Notes: generated by a model not told the origin, from the letters alone. Shown: positions 8,886-18,891, counted from the stretch's first letter. The stretch: 49,719 nt of DNA from DATKBT01 sp035546295 (GCA_035546295.1 DATKBT010000056.1:1-49719), one strand, 5' to 3'. A program made the numbers and translations.

Positions 8886-11800
8886 GCGAAGTGATCCGGG
8901 TGCGCGGAGCGCGCGAGCACAACCTGAAGAACGTCACGGTGGAGATCCCGCGCAATCGGCTCGTGGTGATCACCGGGGTCTCCGGCTCCGGGAAGTCCTC
9001 GCTCGCCTTCGACACCCTGTTCGCCGAAGGCCAGCGCCGGTACGTCGAATCGCTCAGCGCCTACGCCCGCCAGTTCCTCAACCAGGCGGAGAAACCGGAC
9101 GTCGACGGCATCGACGGTCTATCGCCGGCGATCTCGATCGAGCAGAAGTCGGTCTCGCGCAACCCGCGATCGACCGTCGGCACGGTGACCGAGATCCACG
9201 ACTACCTGAGGCTCCTCTACTCCTCGATCGGGGTCCCCCACTGTCCTCGGTGTGGCGAGCAGATCCGCCCCCAGACCGTTCAACAGATGGTCGACCGCAT
9301 CCTCTCCCTGCCCGAGGGGACACGCCTCGTGTTGATGGCGCCCTACGTGCGCGGCAAGAAGGGGGAATACCGGAAGCAGCTCCAGCAGATGTCCAAGGAG
9401 GGTTTCCTGCGCGCGCGCATCGATGGCGAGACCTACGAGCTCGACGGCGAGCTCCCGACGCTCGACAAGCAGAAGAAGCACGACGTCGACGTGGTGGTCG
9501 ACCGTCTGATCGTCAAACCCGGGATCGAGACGCGGCTGGCGTCGTCGCTCGAGACCGCACTCGACGTCGGCAAGGGGCTCGCCCTCATCGCGCCGGCCGG
9601 CCTCGCCGAGGAGACGCTGTCGCAGAACTACGCCTGCGTCTCGTGCGGCACCTCGCTCTCCGAGATCACGCCGCGGCTGTTCTCGTTCAACAGCCCGTTC
9701 GGCGCCTGCCCGTCGTGCTCGGGGCTCGGGACCCTGATGTCGGTCGACGAGGAGAAGGTGCTCGACGACCCGAAGCTCTCGATCATGGGCGGCGTGCTCC
9801 GGCCCTGGCCGGCCGGCTCGAAGTCCTGGCGCCTGCGGATGATCGCAGCGGTCGGACGCTCGCTGGACTTCGACCTGACGACTCCATGGAACCAGCTCGA
9901 CGCGCGCGCGCAGCGGGTCGTCCTCTACGGCACCGGGGCAGCCGAGCTCGACTTCGAGATGAGCGGCCGTCGCTCGAGCTACAAGTGGCGAGGGCGCTAC
10001 GAGGGGATCATCCCCACCTTCGAGCGGCGGTATCGCGAGACCGACTCGCAGTCGGTGCGCACCGAGATCGAGAAGTACATGTCGGTCAGCCCCTGCGCCG
10101 AATGCAGCGGCCGGCGGCTGCGGCCCGAGGCGCTGGCGGTCCTGGTCTCGGGCCATCCGATCGACGAGCTCTGCGCCCTGCCGGTCTCGAAGCTGCGCGA
10201 CGTGGTCGACGCCTTCGAGCTGAGCGAGAAGGAGCGCGCGATCGCGGGAAAGGTGCTGCAGGAGATCGGCGACCGCCTCGGCTTCCTGCACGACGTCGGT
10301 GTCGGCTACCTGTCACTGGAGCGCGCCTCGGGAACGCTGTCCGGCGGCGAGAGCCAGCGGATCCGCCTGGCCACCCAGGTTGGCAGCAAGCTGATGGGCG
10401 TGCTCTACGTCCTCGATGAGCCTTCGATCGGCCTGCACCAGCGCGACAACGCCCGGCTGCTCAACACTCTGCGCGGCATGCGCGACCTCGGCAACTCGGT
10501 GCTGGTGGTCGAGCACGACGAGGACACCATGCGGTCCGCAGACTGGATCATCGACCTCGGCCCGGGAGCCGGCGAGCACGGCGGAGCGGTGGTCGCGGCG
10601 GGGACCTTCGAGGAGGTGCGCGAGCACCGGGAGTCGCTCACCGGCCGGTATCTGCGGGGCGAGCTCGCGGTGCCGGTCCCCGAGACGAGGCGTGCGGGCA
10701 ACGGCGCGCGGATCACGATTCGCGGCGCCATCCACAACAACCTCAAGGACATCGACGTGGAGATTCCGCTCGGCCGCTTCGTCGCGGTGACCGGCGTCTC
10801 GGGCTCCGGCAAGAGCAGCCTGATCCACGACGTCCTCTACCGGGCCCTGGCGCGGCACTTCTACCGCGCCACCGAGCAGGCGGGGAGCCACGCGCGCATC
10901 GACGGTCTCGAGCACCTCGACAAGGTGATCGCCATCGACCAGAGCCCGATCGGCCGCACGCCTCGCTCCAACCCGGCGACCTACACCAACGTGTTCGGAC
11001 CGATCCGCACGCTGATGGCGAAGACGCCCGAGGCGCGGGCGCGCGGCTACAAGCCCGGTCGCTTCTCGTTCAACGTAAAGGGCGGTCGCTGCGAGGCGTG
11101 CGCCGGCGACGGCCAGATCAAGATCGAGATGCACTTCCTCCCCGACATCTACGTGCCCTGCGAGGTGTGCGGGGGTCTTCGCTACGACCGCGAGACGCTG
11201 CAGGTGCGCTATCGCGGACTCAACATCGCCGACATCCTCGATCTCTCCGTCGAGCGAGCGAGCCAGGTGTTCGTGAACATCCCGCCGATCCGCCGCATCC
11301 TGGCCACCCTCGATGAAGTCGGCCTCGGCTACATCCGGCTCGGCCAGCCGGCGACGACACTGTCGGGCGGCGAGGCGCAGCGCGTCAAGCTCGCCACCGA
11401 GCTGTGCAAGCGCTCGACCGGGCGGACTCTCTACTTGCTCGACGAGCCGACCACCGGGCTCCACTTCGACGACGTGCGCAAGCTCGTGGCGCTGCTCCAG
11501 CGCCTTGCAGATCGGGGCAATACCGTGCTGGTCGTCGAGCACAACCTCGACGTGATCAAGGCCGCCGACTGGCTGGTCGACCTCGGCCCGGAAGGGGGCG
11601 AGGCCGGCGGCCGGGTGGTGGCGGCGGGGACGCCCGAGGAGGTGGCGGGCGTCGAGGAGAGCCACACCGGGGCCTTCCTGCGCCGGATGCTCGACGGTCG
11701 CGCGACGGTTTCCGCGACCGCGAACGAGCGGCGGAGCGAGAGGACACCTCGTCAGCCGGCGAAACGGAGCCCGAAGGCGACGACCGAGAAGGCTGGGGCC

Positions 11801-11917
11801 AAGAAGGCAATGACGAAGAAGGCAACGGCGAAGAAGGCCATGGCGAAGAAGGCCATGGCGAAGAAGAAGGTGCGTCCGAAGGCCGGCGCGACGAAGCGAG
11901 CGCGGCGCTCCGGCTGA
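8882..11917 (+). CDS. uvrA: Excinuclease ABC subunit A, with a lysine/alanine-rich C-terminal tail
   Basis: UvrA is the DNA-damage-recognition ATPase of nucleotide excision repair. The 1011-residue product has two ABC modules. The first has Walker A GVSGSGKS at 32-39 and signature LSGGESQRI; the second has the same Walker A sequence near residue 638 and signature LSGGEAQRV. Zinc-binding cysteine pairs are visible (CPRCG; CVSCG with CPSCSG; CEACAGDG with CEVCGG). The normal protein ends near residue 945. The last ~50 residues are a basic tail rich in AKKA and KKAM repeats, like histone H1 or AlgP tails, with matching 15-18 bp DNA repeats near 11806-11872. The start is GTG overlapping the smpB stop. 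The core assignment is certain; the tail could help bind DNA, which is inference. Confidence 0.97.
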   Translation: MSEVIRVRGAREHNLKNVTVEIPRNRLVVITGVSGSGKSSLAFDTLFAEGQRRYVESLSAYARQFLNQAEKPDVDGIDGLSPAISIEQKSVSRNPRSTVGTVTEIHDYLRLLYSSIGVPHCPRCGEQIRPQTVQQMVDRILSLPEGTRLVLMAPYVRGKKGEYRKQLQQMSKEGFLRARIDGETYELDGELPTLDKQKKHDVDVVVDRLIVKPGIETRLASSLETALDVGKGLALIAPAGLAEETLSQNYACVSCGTSLSEITPRLFSFNSPFGACPSCSGLGTLMSVDEEKVLDDPKLSIMGGVLRPWPAGSKSWRLRMIAAVGRSLDFDLTTPWNQLDARAQRVVLYGTGAAELDFEMSGRRSSYKWRGRYEGIIPTFERRYRETDSQSVRTEIEKYMSVSPCAECSGRRLRPEALAVLVSGHPIDELCALPVSKLRDVVDAFELSEKERAIAGKVLQEIGDRLGFLHDVGVGYLSLERASGTLSGGESQRIRLATQVGSKLMGVLYVLDEPSIGLHQRDNARLLNTLRGMRDLGNSVLVVEHDEDTMRSADWIIDLGPGAGEHGGAVVAAGTFEEVREHRESLTGRYLRGELAVPVPETRRAGNGARITIRGAIHNNLKDIDVEIPLGRFVAVTGVSGSGKSSLIHDVLYRALARHFYRATEQAGSHARIDGLEHLDKVIAIDQSPIGRTPRSNPATYTNVFGPIRTLMAKTPEARARGYKPGRFSFNVKGGRCEACAGDGQIKIEMHFLPDIYVPCEVCGGLRYDRETLQVRYRGLNIADILDLSVERASQVFVNIPPIRRILATLDEVGLGYIRLGQPATTLSGGEAQRVKLATELCKRSTGRTLYLLDEPTTGLHFDDVRKLVALLQRLADRGNTVLVVEHNLDVIKAADWLVDLGPEGGEAGGRVVAAGTPEEVAGVEESHTGAFLRRMLDGRATVSATANERRSERTPRQPAKRSPKATTEKAGAKKAMTKKATAKKAMAKKAMAKKKVRPKAGATKRARRSG

Positions 11918-12012
11918 GGCTCGGCGTCCGGCGGCCGTCTCGAGCGCAACCCTGCGGCTGCGCAGGCGTTACACTGAGACGGGCAGGGGCTCCTCGGCTC
12001 CGCCCGCACGGC

Positions 12013-13491
<1,479 letters not shown>

Positions 13492-13509
13492 AGCTCTCTC
13501 GCTCGGCGC

Positions 13510-13539
13510 GGCATCCTGTCGCAGGCGCGACAAGATGCC
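13510..13539 (+). terminator. Stem-loop downstream of the GAF/AAA+ regulator
   Basis: GGCATC and TGTCGC (13510-13522) pair with GCGACA and GATGCC (13528-13539), leaving a single C/A mismatch and a short loop. It starts 18 bases after the stop codon. There is no T-run, so it may be a weak or Rho-assisted terminator, or an mRNA 3'-end stabiliser. Confidence 0.4.
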
Positions 13540-13679
13540 ACATAAAGGTCCTGGGCGAGGCGAGTTGGCGCTTTTCGCCGAGATGCGTCCGGTGTACCTC
13601 CTTCGCGCCGAGGCATTCTGTCGCACTCGGGCCGCCCGCTTCCAGAGGTCTGGGGAGCCTCTCTGACTCACGTAAATCG

Positions 13680-13685
13680 TTGACA
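13680..13685 (+). promoter_or_regulatory. TTGACA -35-like box upstream of the partner-switch cluster
   Basis: A perfect TTGACA lies 84 bases before the ATG at 13770, in a non-coding, less GC-rich stretch. The best -10-like sequence nearby, TATCTT, is too close (about 12 bases) for standard sigma-70 spacing, so the promoter is only tentative. An alternative sigma factor is possible given the genes that follow. Confidence 0.25.
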
Positions 13686-13769
13686 CCAAAGGCCTTCTAT
13701 CTTGTCGATCCGTGCCGCGCAGGCTTGGCAGGACCCTTGCTCTGCAAGAGATTCCGAGGGAGGTCGGCC

Positions 13770-13925
13770 ATGCTAAAGTCCGCGAAGAGAGTTTTCGAGC
13801 TGCCCAGCGTGTCCGTGGAGTGGGTCTTCTCCACCGTGGCAGTCGGCGGCTTTCTCGGGCTCCTCTTGCAGGATCGCGTCCATCCGGCGATCATCTACCT
13901 GCTCCAACTCTTCCTGTCCTTTTGA
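13770..13925 (+). CDS. Small membrane protein at the head of the partner-switch cluster
   Basis: A 51-residue protein with a basic N-terminus (MLKSAKRVFEL), a hydrophobic helix VEWVFSTVAVGGFLGLLLQ, and a second hydrophobic stretch at the C-terminus. The ATG at 13770 is preceded by a strong ribosome-binding site GAGGGAGG at the right distance, which is the best reason to accept it. No family is recognised. It lies about 100 bases upstream of the anti-sigma kinase gene and on the same strand, so it might anchor or sense for that module, but this is inference. A longer frame from 13680 lacks a ribosome-binding site and is not preferred. Confidence 0.55.
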   Translation: MLKSAKRVFELPSVSVEWVFSTVAVGGFLGLLLQDRVHPAIIYLLQLFLSF

Positions 13926-14029
13926 CGCGCCACGGCTCCGTATCCGGTCCGAAGTCGACGGGTCGGATCCACTGACCCGGCGTCCTCTCTTCCACCCGAG
14001 CCGCCGGATGCCCCAGCGGGTCGTCGCCG

Positions 14030-14506
14030 ATGGCTGAACAGGCCGTTCTCAAAGAGATCCATCTCACGCTCAGGCTGGCTCCAGAAATGGAGCTGATCGC
14101 CTGCGAGAAGGCCTGCGCCGTGGCCGAGCTGGTCGAGATGAGCCCCGACCGCGTCGACGAGGTGCGCATGGCGGTCGTCGAAGCAGTGATCAACGCCATC
14201 GAGCACAGCGGCGCCGAGGATGATCGTCTGCATATGACGATCGCGGTTCTCGGCGAGGGCGAGGAGCCCCAAACCCTGCGCATCATCGTGCAGGATCACG
14301 GAGTTGGATTCGACCCCGAGAAACTGGTAGAACCTCGAATCGAGGAGAAGATCACGGCAAACAGCAAGCGCGGCTGGGGTCTTCAGATCATCGAGGGTCT
14401 GATGGATAGCGTGCGGGTCGAATCCAGCCCGCACGGCACTGCCGTGATCATGTCCAAGGCGCTGCAGGACCGGGCGACTCAGCCGGTGATTCGGGAGCGA
14501 GAATGA
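14030..14506 (+). CDS. RsbW/SpoIIAB-like anti-sigma factor serine kinase
   Basis: A 158-residue GHKL-type ATPase. The N-box EAVINAIEHSG is at 51-61, with Mg-binding N55. The G1 box DHGVGF is at 89-94 and the G2 box RGWGLQII at 114-121. These match HATPase_c_2 anti-sigma kinases, which bind a sigma factor or another target and phosphorylate a STAS antagonist. The next gene, overlapping by 4 bases (ATGA), encodes exactly such a STAS protein. No sigma factor gene is adjacent, so the target is unknown. The length is close to the family norm (about 140-160). The ATG at 14030 has no evident ribosome-binding site. Confidence 0.88.
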   Translation: MAEQAVLKEIHLTLRLAPEMELIACEKACAVAELVEMSPDRVDEVRMAVVEAVINAIEHSGAEDDRLHMTIAVLGEGEEPQTLRIIVQDHGVGFDPEKLVEPRIEEKITANSKRGWGLQIIEGLMDSVRVESSPHGTAVIMSKALQDRATQPVIRERE

Positions 14507-14850
14507 CCGACAGCTTGAAGCTGAACGTGGATCGCCGCGATGGCGTCGCCGTGATCTACACGGACGGCTACATCAACAACCAGGGCGGCGAGGAGATCGC
14601 CAAGGTCGCCTACGAGCTGATCGACGAGGGGTACAAGGTTCTGCTGCTGAACCTGGCAGGGACCAAGATCGTCAACTCGATCGGCATCTCCATCCTGATC
14701 GAGATCATCGAGCGGATGATCGAGGTCGAGGGTCGCCTCGCCTTCTGCAACCTCACCCCCACCATCGACAAGACCTTCCACATCATGGGCCTGGCGCAGT
14801 ACAGCAGCATCTTCCCGGACGAGAGCACCGCGGTCGAGCAACTGGGCTGA
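14503..14850 (+). CDS. STAS-domain anti-sigma factor antagonist (RsbV/SpoIIAA-like)
   Basis: A 115-residue single STAS domain. In partner switching, the dephosphorylated antagonist binds the anti-sigma kinase and frees its target; the kinase inactivates it by phosphorylating a serine. The motif here is VNSIGISIL, placing the likely phospho-acceptor at S59, with asparagine in place of the usual preceding aspartate. The coding frame overlaps the kinase gene by 4 bases and precedes the PP2C-type phosphatase gene, so kinase, substrate and phosphatase are adjacent. The effect of the Asp-to-Asn change on phosphorylation is not known. Confidence 0.88.
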   Translation: MTDSLKLNVDRRDGVAVIYTDGYINNQGGEEIAKVAYELIDEGYKVLLLNLAGTKIVNSIGISILIEIIERMIEVEGRLAFCNLTPTIDKTFHIMGLAQYSSIFPDESTAVEQLG

Positions 14851-14905
14851 GCCTGCCCAAGCAGCCGGGGGTGTTCCGCGCCGTGGGCTGCTCTCGTCGA
14901 CAGCC

Positions 14906-16468
14906 ATGACCGTCAAAACGCAGCCCTGGTCGCTCCTCGAGGAAGCTTCCGATCGCGATTGGGAGAACGGCACTGTGCTGTGCCGGGCCCTCGACCTCTT
15001 CTGCGAGTCGCAGGGCGCACGCGCCGCCGCCGTCTTCGTCGAGGGGCAGAACGGCTACGAGCTGGTGCAGGGCTCGCAGGCCTCGAAGTTCGCTTCCCTG
15101 CTGCCCGCGGGCGCCGAGCTGCTGGAGCTGCCGGGGCGCTTCCGGCTCGCCGTGGACGGCGACCAGCCGCTGCGCCATCCCCCAGACGCTCCGATCGCCC
15201 TGTTGCTGAGCGCGGCGGCGCGACTGCAGCGCCTCCACGAGCGGCTCAAGGAGCAGGAGTTCGCCGAGAACTACAAGGTCGTCACGCTGGAGGCGCTCTA
15301 CGACGTCGGGCTGGCGGTGGCTTCGACCCTCGACCTCGAAAAGCTCTGCGAGGAGATCCTGCTGCGTGCGGTCTCGCTGCTCGACGCGCGGCGTGGCGCC
15401 TTCTACCTGGCCGACGGGGGCTCCTATACGTTGCGCGGGACGATCGGGGGAGAGGCGCGACCGTCGCTGCCCCATGACGATCCAGGGCTCCAGGCGCTCG
15501 AGCCTGGCGCCGGGACCGAGCGTTGCGGGCTCGATCTCCTGCCGGGAGCACGCTTTCCGCTGACGGTGGCGATCGCCTACAAGGGGAAGACCAAGGGGCT
15601 CCTCGCGGTCGCCGACAAGGAGAGCCGGACCGGCGTCGGTCCCTTCTCCGAGCCGGACCGCCGGGCGCTCGAGCTGTTCGCCACCCAGGCGGCGATCGCG
15701 CTGGAGAACGCGAACCTGCACCGACAGGCGCTCGAGAAGGAGCGGCTCGAGCGCGAGATGCAGCTCGCGGCCGAGATCCAGCGCGGAATCCTCCCGGCGC
15801 GCATGCCGAGCAGCAGCGCGCTCGAGATCGTCGGCTGGAACCGGCCCACCCGGCAGGTCGGAGGCGACTACTACGGATCGGTCTCGCTCCACGGCGGCGC
15901 CCTCGGCGTGGTGGTCGCCGACGTCACCGGCAAGGGCATGCCGGCCGCGCTGCTCGTGGCGACGCTCCACTCGGCGCTCCACCTGCTGCTCGAGAAGCGC
16001 GAGCCGAACGCCGACCTGCTCGCCACGCTCAACCAGCACATCGCCGAGTCGAGCAGCAGCAACAAGTTCATCACCATGATCCTGGTCGACGTCGATCCCC
16101 GCGCGGACGCGCTGGGCTATCTCAACGCCGGTCACAATCCGGGGCTGGTGATCCGCCCCGACGGATCGGTCGAGGAGCTCCGAGCCAGCGGCTTGCCGTT
16201 GGGGCTGTTGCGCGGCGCCACCTACGAGTATCGCCGCGTCCCGTTCCACCCGGGTGACCTGGTCTGTCTGTACAGCGACGGCATCACCGAGTGCACCTCG
16301 CCGGACGACGAGGAGTTCGGCGAGAAGCGGTTGGTCTCGTTTCTCCGAGAGCGCCGGATCGAGCCCCTGTCCGAGATCATCCAGGAGCTCGATGAAGCCG
16401 TCACCCGCTTCGCCGCCGGCCAGCCCCAGGGTGACGACCAGACCGTCGTGCTGCTACGGAGGGCGTAG
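14906..16468 (+). CDS. GAF - SpoIIE/PP2C serine phosphatase (RsbU/RsbP-like)
   Basis: A 520-residue protein with a divergent N-terminal region (1-110), a GAF domain (about 125-275) joined through a helix (LEREMQLAAEIQRGILP) to a PP2C-type SpoIIE domain (about 300-520). Metal-binding aspartates are visible in GGDYYG, VVADVTGKGMPAAL, YSDGITE and GDDQTVVLL. It probably dephosphorylates the STAS protein encoded just upstream in response to whatever the GAF domain binds. The helix-linked sensor and phosphatase order is typical of RsbU/RsbP and many stress-response phosphatases. The ATG at 14906 lies 55 bases after the STAS stop. Substrate assignment rests on gene order. Confidence 0.9.
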   Translation: MTVKTQPWSLLEEASDRDWENGTVLCRALDLFCESQGARAAAVFVEGQNGYELVQGSQASKFASLLPAGAELLELPGRFRLAVDGDQPLRHPPDAPIALLLSAAARLQRLHERLKEQEFAENYKVVTLEALYDVGLAVASTLDLEKLCEEILLRAVSLLDARRGAFYLADGGSYTLRGTIGGEARPSLPHDDPGLQALEPGAGTERCGLDLLPGARFPLTVAIAYKGKTKGLLAVADKESRTGVGPFSEPDRRALELFATQAAIALENANLHRQALEKERLEREMQLAAEIQRGILPARMPSSSALEIVGWNRPTRQVGGDYYGSVSLHGGALGVVVADVTGKGMPAALLVATLHSALHLLLEKREPNADLLATLNQHIAESSSSNKFITMILVDVDPRADALGYLNAGHNPGLVIRPDGSVEELRASGLPLGLLRGATYEYRRVPFHPGDLVCLYSDGITECTSPDDEEFGEKRLVSFLRERRIEPLSEIIQELDEAVTRFAAGQPQGDDQTVVLLRRA

Positions 16469-16564
16469 AGGCAGCCCGGACCGCGGTCCCGGAATCCTCC
16501 GGACAGGCTCGTCTTCTGCGGCTGCCGGTGCGCCGCGCCGATCGGGTCCGCTCCGTCGCGCCGG

Positions 16565-16846
16565 TCAGTCGAAGGCCTCTTCGGCGGCCGAGGCCAGGCG
16601 ATCCGCGGTCTCCTTCATCCGGCGGTCGGTGAGATCGGTGACCGCTTCGATCAGACGCTCACCGTGGACTCTGCCGATGTAGAACCCGGCGGCAGCCGCC
16701 ACCGCCAAGGAAGACAGCGGATAGGTCCGCACCAGCTCGACCCAGTCGAGCTCTGCGGGCATCACCTGATCGATCAACCGATCCGGGAAGGCGGCGTCGC
16801 CCGATACGCTCTCCGCCGCGCCAGGGTCCACGTCGGGGGAGCTCAC
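16565..16846 (-). CDS. Small membrane-anchored helical protein
   Basis: A 93-residue protein of unknown family. It has an acidic N-terminus, one hydrophobic segment (YPLSSLAVAAAAGFYIGRV, about 42-60) and an amphipathic helix to the end (DRRMKETADRLASAAEEAF). The start overlaps the stop of the DUF883-like gene by 4 bases on the same strand, so the two are translationally coupled. The similar size and topology suggest it acts with its neighbour at the membrane, but no function can be read from the sequence. Confidence 0.65.
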   Translation of the reverse strand: MSSPDVDPGAAESVSGDAAFPDRLIDQVMPAELDWVELVRTYPLSSLAVAAAAGFYIGRVHGERLIEAVTDLTDRRMKETADRLASAAEEAFD

Positions 16847-17214
16847 CGCCGACGATCGCCTCGCAGGAGGAAGCCGAGCGCGAATCCGAGCCCGGCCGCG
16901 ATCAGGACCGATCGGCCGGGATTGTCGCGGACGTAGACGTTGACGTCGTCGATCAGCTGGTCGACGTCCTTGCGGGCCCGGTCGTAGCCGTGCCGCACGT
17001 TCTCCTTCGCGGTACCGTAGCGCTCCTTGGCGACCTCCGTCGCCTTGGACGCCTGCGTGCGCAGGTCGTCGCTCACCGCCCGAACCCGTTTGCGCGCCGT
17101 CTCGACCGTCTCGCGAACGGCTTCCTTCGCGCGCCCCATCTTGTTGGCGCCGTCCTCGACAGCCACCTCGATCTCATCCGCTACGCCGACTGCTCCGGCT
17201 TCCTTTTCAACCAT
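16843..17214 (-). CDS. DUF883/YqjD-ElaB-like membrane-anchored protein
   Basis: A 123-residue protein: a long charged helix (about 15-95; AKEAVRETVETARKRVRAVSDD and following) and a C-terminal membrane segment SVLIAAGLGFALGFLLRGDRRR. That C-terminal anchor, with preceding DNPGRSV, is the hallmark of the DUF883 family, including the E. coli YqjD/ElaB proteins that attach stationary-phase ribosomes to the inner membrane. The ATG at 17214 is followed by the overlapping small membrane-protein gene. Functional transfer from E. coli is inference. Confidence 0.75.
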   Translation of the reverse strand: MVEKEAGAVGVADEIEVAVEDGANKMGRAKEAVRETVETARKRVRAVSDDLRTQASKATEVAKERYGTAKENVRHGYDRARKDVDQLIDDVNVYVRDNPGRSVLIAAGLGFALGFLLRGDRRR

Positions 17215-17465
17215 GTTTCGAACCTCCTGCTCGGTGCCAGTCCTCAGGACCCACCATCATACACGCAGCGCGGAGGGCGCGAGGAGACGTACCCCGACGC
17301 GGCGGCCGCGATTCGCGGCTCTTCGAGGGAGCTCTTCGGCACTCGGGCTGGATCTCTGCGCAGCGCCGCCGATCCTGGGCGGTCCGTGGGCGGAATCGTC
17401 GGCGATCGCAGGATGGTTGGAGGTTGAACTGGCCGCGTTCGGGCGGCTATGATTCCCGACCCCGT

Positions 17466-17541
17466 GGGGCAGTAGCTCAGCTGGGAGAGCACCACGTTCG
17501 CAACGTGGGGGTCGAGGGTTCAAGTCCCTTCTGCTCCACCA
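17466..17541 (+). tRNA. tRNA-Ala (anticodon CGC)
   Basis: A complete cloverleaf with encoded CCA. Acceptor GGGGCAG (17466-17472) pairs with CTGCTCC (17531-17537) and includes the G3:U70 wobble that is the alanine identity element. D arm GCTC/GAGC, anticodon stem CCACG/CGTGG around loop TTCGCAA with anticodon CGC, T arm GAGGG/CCCTT with TTCAAGT loop. The discriminator base is A73. Confidence 0.97.
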
Positions 17542-17617
17542 CTCCCTCCCTTCGGTCGGTCGCGGCGGATCAGAAGGTCCTTGGCGGCTCGCCTCGCTTG
17601 CGAGCAAGCGAGACTCG
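17542..17617 (+). repeat. 76-bp direct repeat, copy 1, adjoining the tRNA-Ala 3' end
   Basis: It begins immediately after the tRNA CCA with CTCCCTCCCTTCGGTCGGTC and ends AGCGAGACTCG. It contains a perfect hairpin CTCGCTTG-CGAG-CAAGCGAG. The second copy is 126 bp further on. Confidence 0.85.
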
Positions 17618-17667
17618 GCGACAAGTCCCGCGTGCTCGTGGTCGCGGGAGAGGTAAGACGGTACTCC

Positions 17668-17743
17668 CTCCCTCCCTTCGGTCGGTCGCGGCGGATCAGA
17701 AGGTCCTTGGCGGCTCGTCTCGCTTGCGAGCGAGCGAGACTCG
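17668..17743 (+). repeat. 76-bp direct repeat, copy 2
   Basis: It differs from copy 1 at two positions that I can see. One change (A to G in the 3' arm of the hairpin) turns an A-U pair into a G-U wobble on the plus-strand RNA, so the plus-strand fold survives. Between the copies lies 50 bp of unrelated sequence. Confidence 0.85.
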
Positions 17744-17894
17744 TGACGGCGAAGCTCGGCCTCTCGGAAGAGAGGGCCTTCGACGGCGAGGTCTTCGTAG
17801 CTGCCGAGCTCCTGCTCGGCCGACGATCGAGCGGAAAGGGGTCGAGCGATTCGAACCTTTGCGTCGCGTCACGTCATCGGTCGGCCGACGGCCG
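17744..17894. other. Non-coding stretch between the tRNA repeats and the dioxygenase gene
   Basis: No gene is supported here. A short hairpin GGCCTCTC-GGAA-GAGAGG occurs near 17758-17778. A tRNA-like GATTCGAACC near 17848 has no cloverleaf around it. Together with the two 76-bp repeats this makes a 353-base gene-free gap after the tRNA. Confidence 0.4.
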
Positions 17895-18891
17895 CTACTG
17901 GAGGGACTTCGTGACGGCGAGGTCGGCGGGGAGCCGGAGCTCGGGGAGGCGCGCCGCCAGAGCCTGGCGGCGAGGCTCCAGCCAGGGGGGAAGCGTCAGG
18001 TGCGTGCCGAGCTCCGTCGGCGACTCGTCCACCGTGAATCCCGGCGAATCGGTGGCGATCTCGAAGAGGACGCCGCCCGGCTCGCGGAAGTAGATCGATT
18101 CGAAGTAGTTGCGGTCGAGCACCGGCGTCAGGTCCATCCCCGCCTTCGCGAGCACCCGACGCCACTCCAGCTGCGCCTCCCGCGATGTCGTGCGCCAGGC
18201 GATGTGGTGCGCGGCGCCGATTCCCATTCGCCCTGGCTCCGTCTCGGGTCGGCAGTGCAGGTCGATCGTGGCCGCGTCCTGCCCGTCGCCCACTCGGAAG
18301 CGGAAACGGGACCCCTCGGCGGCGAGCTCCCGAAGGCCCATCGTCGCCGTCAGGAGCTCGGCCGTGTGCTCGTACCCGTTCAGACAGAGCGTGGCACCGG
18401 CAAAGCCGCGGATCTGGTGCTCCACGGGTACCGGCCCCTGTGCCCATGGCTCTCGCGGCGCGCCACCCTCGCGGGCCACCAGCTCGAGAGGCAGCCCGTC
18501 GGGATCGACCAGCGAGACCACCGATTCGCCGAAGCGTTCCTCGGGCCCCCAGAAGTCGACCGCGGCCGCGGCCAGACGGTCGACCCAGAAATCCCGTGAG
18601 CTGGCCGGGATCCAGAAGCGAGTGGCCGAGATCTGCCCTGTACCCGGGCGAGCCCGTGCCGTGACCATCGGAGGGAGGACCCAGGCGAAGAAGGTACAGG
18701 ATCGTGCCGGCAGATCCGAGCCCGTCGCCGTAGTAGAGGTGATAGGTGCCGGGGTCGTCGAAGTTCACCGTCTTCTTGACCAGCCGCAGACCGAGAAGCC
18801 CGGTGTAGAAGTCCAGGTTCCGCTGGGGGTCGCCGCAGATCGCCGAGATGTGGTGGATGCCCGGCAGCGTCAGAGTGCTCGATCCAGCCAT
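17895..18891 (-). pseudogene. Ring-cleaving dioxygenase (glyoxalase superfamily), frameshifted
   Basis: Two minus-strand frames together encode one protein of about 332 residues, similar to MhqO/LinE-type extradiol ring-cleaving dioxygenases. The first frame starts at 18891 with LPGIHHISAICGDPQRNLDF and LGLRLVKKTVNFDDPGTYHL. It continues in the next frame with TFFAW, RPGTGQISATRFWIPA and, near the end, a second vicinal-oxygen-chelate module with SIYFREPGGVLFEIATDSPGF. The expected GTIL-TFFAW junction is broken by one extra base at about 18696. Metal ligands H (GIHH), H (GAAHHIAW) and E (LFEIATD) are present. It may be a recent pseudogene or a sequencing error, because both halves look fully conserved. 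It lies downstream of the DUF5996 gene. Confidence 0.8.

Noticed and set aside
17542..17743. Possible CRISPR array from the 76-bp repeats
   Set aside because: Only two copies, repeat too long, one 50-bp spacer, no cas genes; it is a direct duplication.
17840..17890. tRNA-like GATTCGAACC on the minus strand
   Set aside because: The T-arm stem does not pair well and no acceptor, D or anticodon arms could be built around it.
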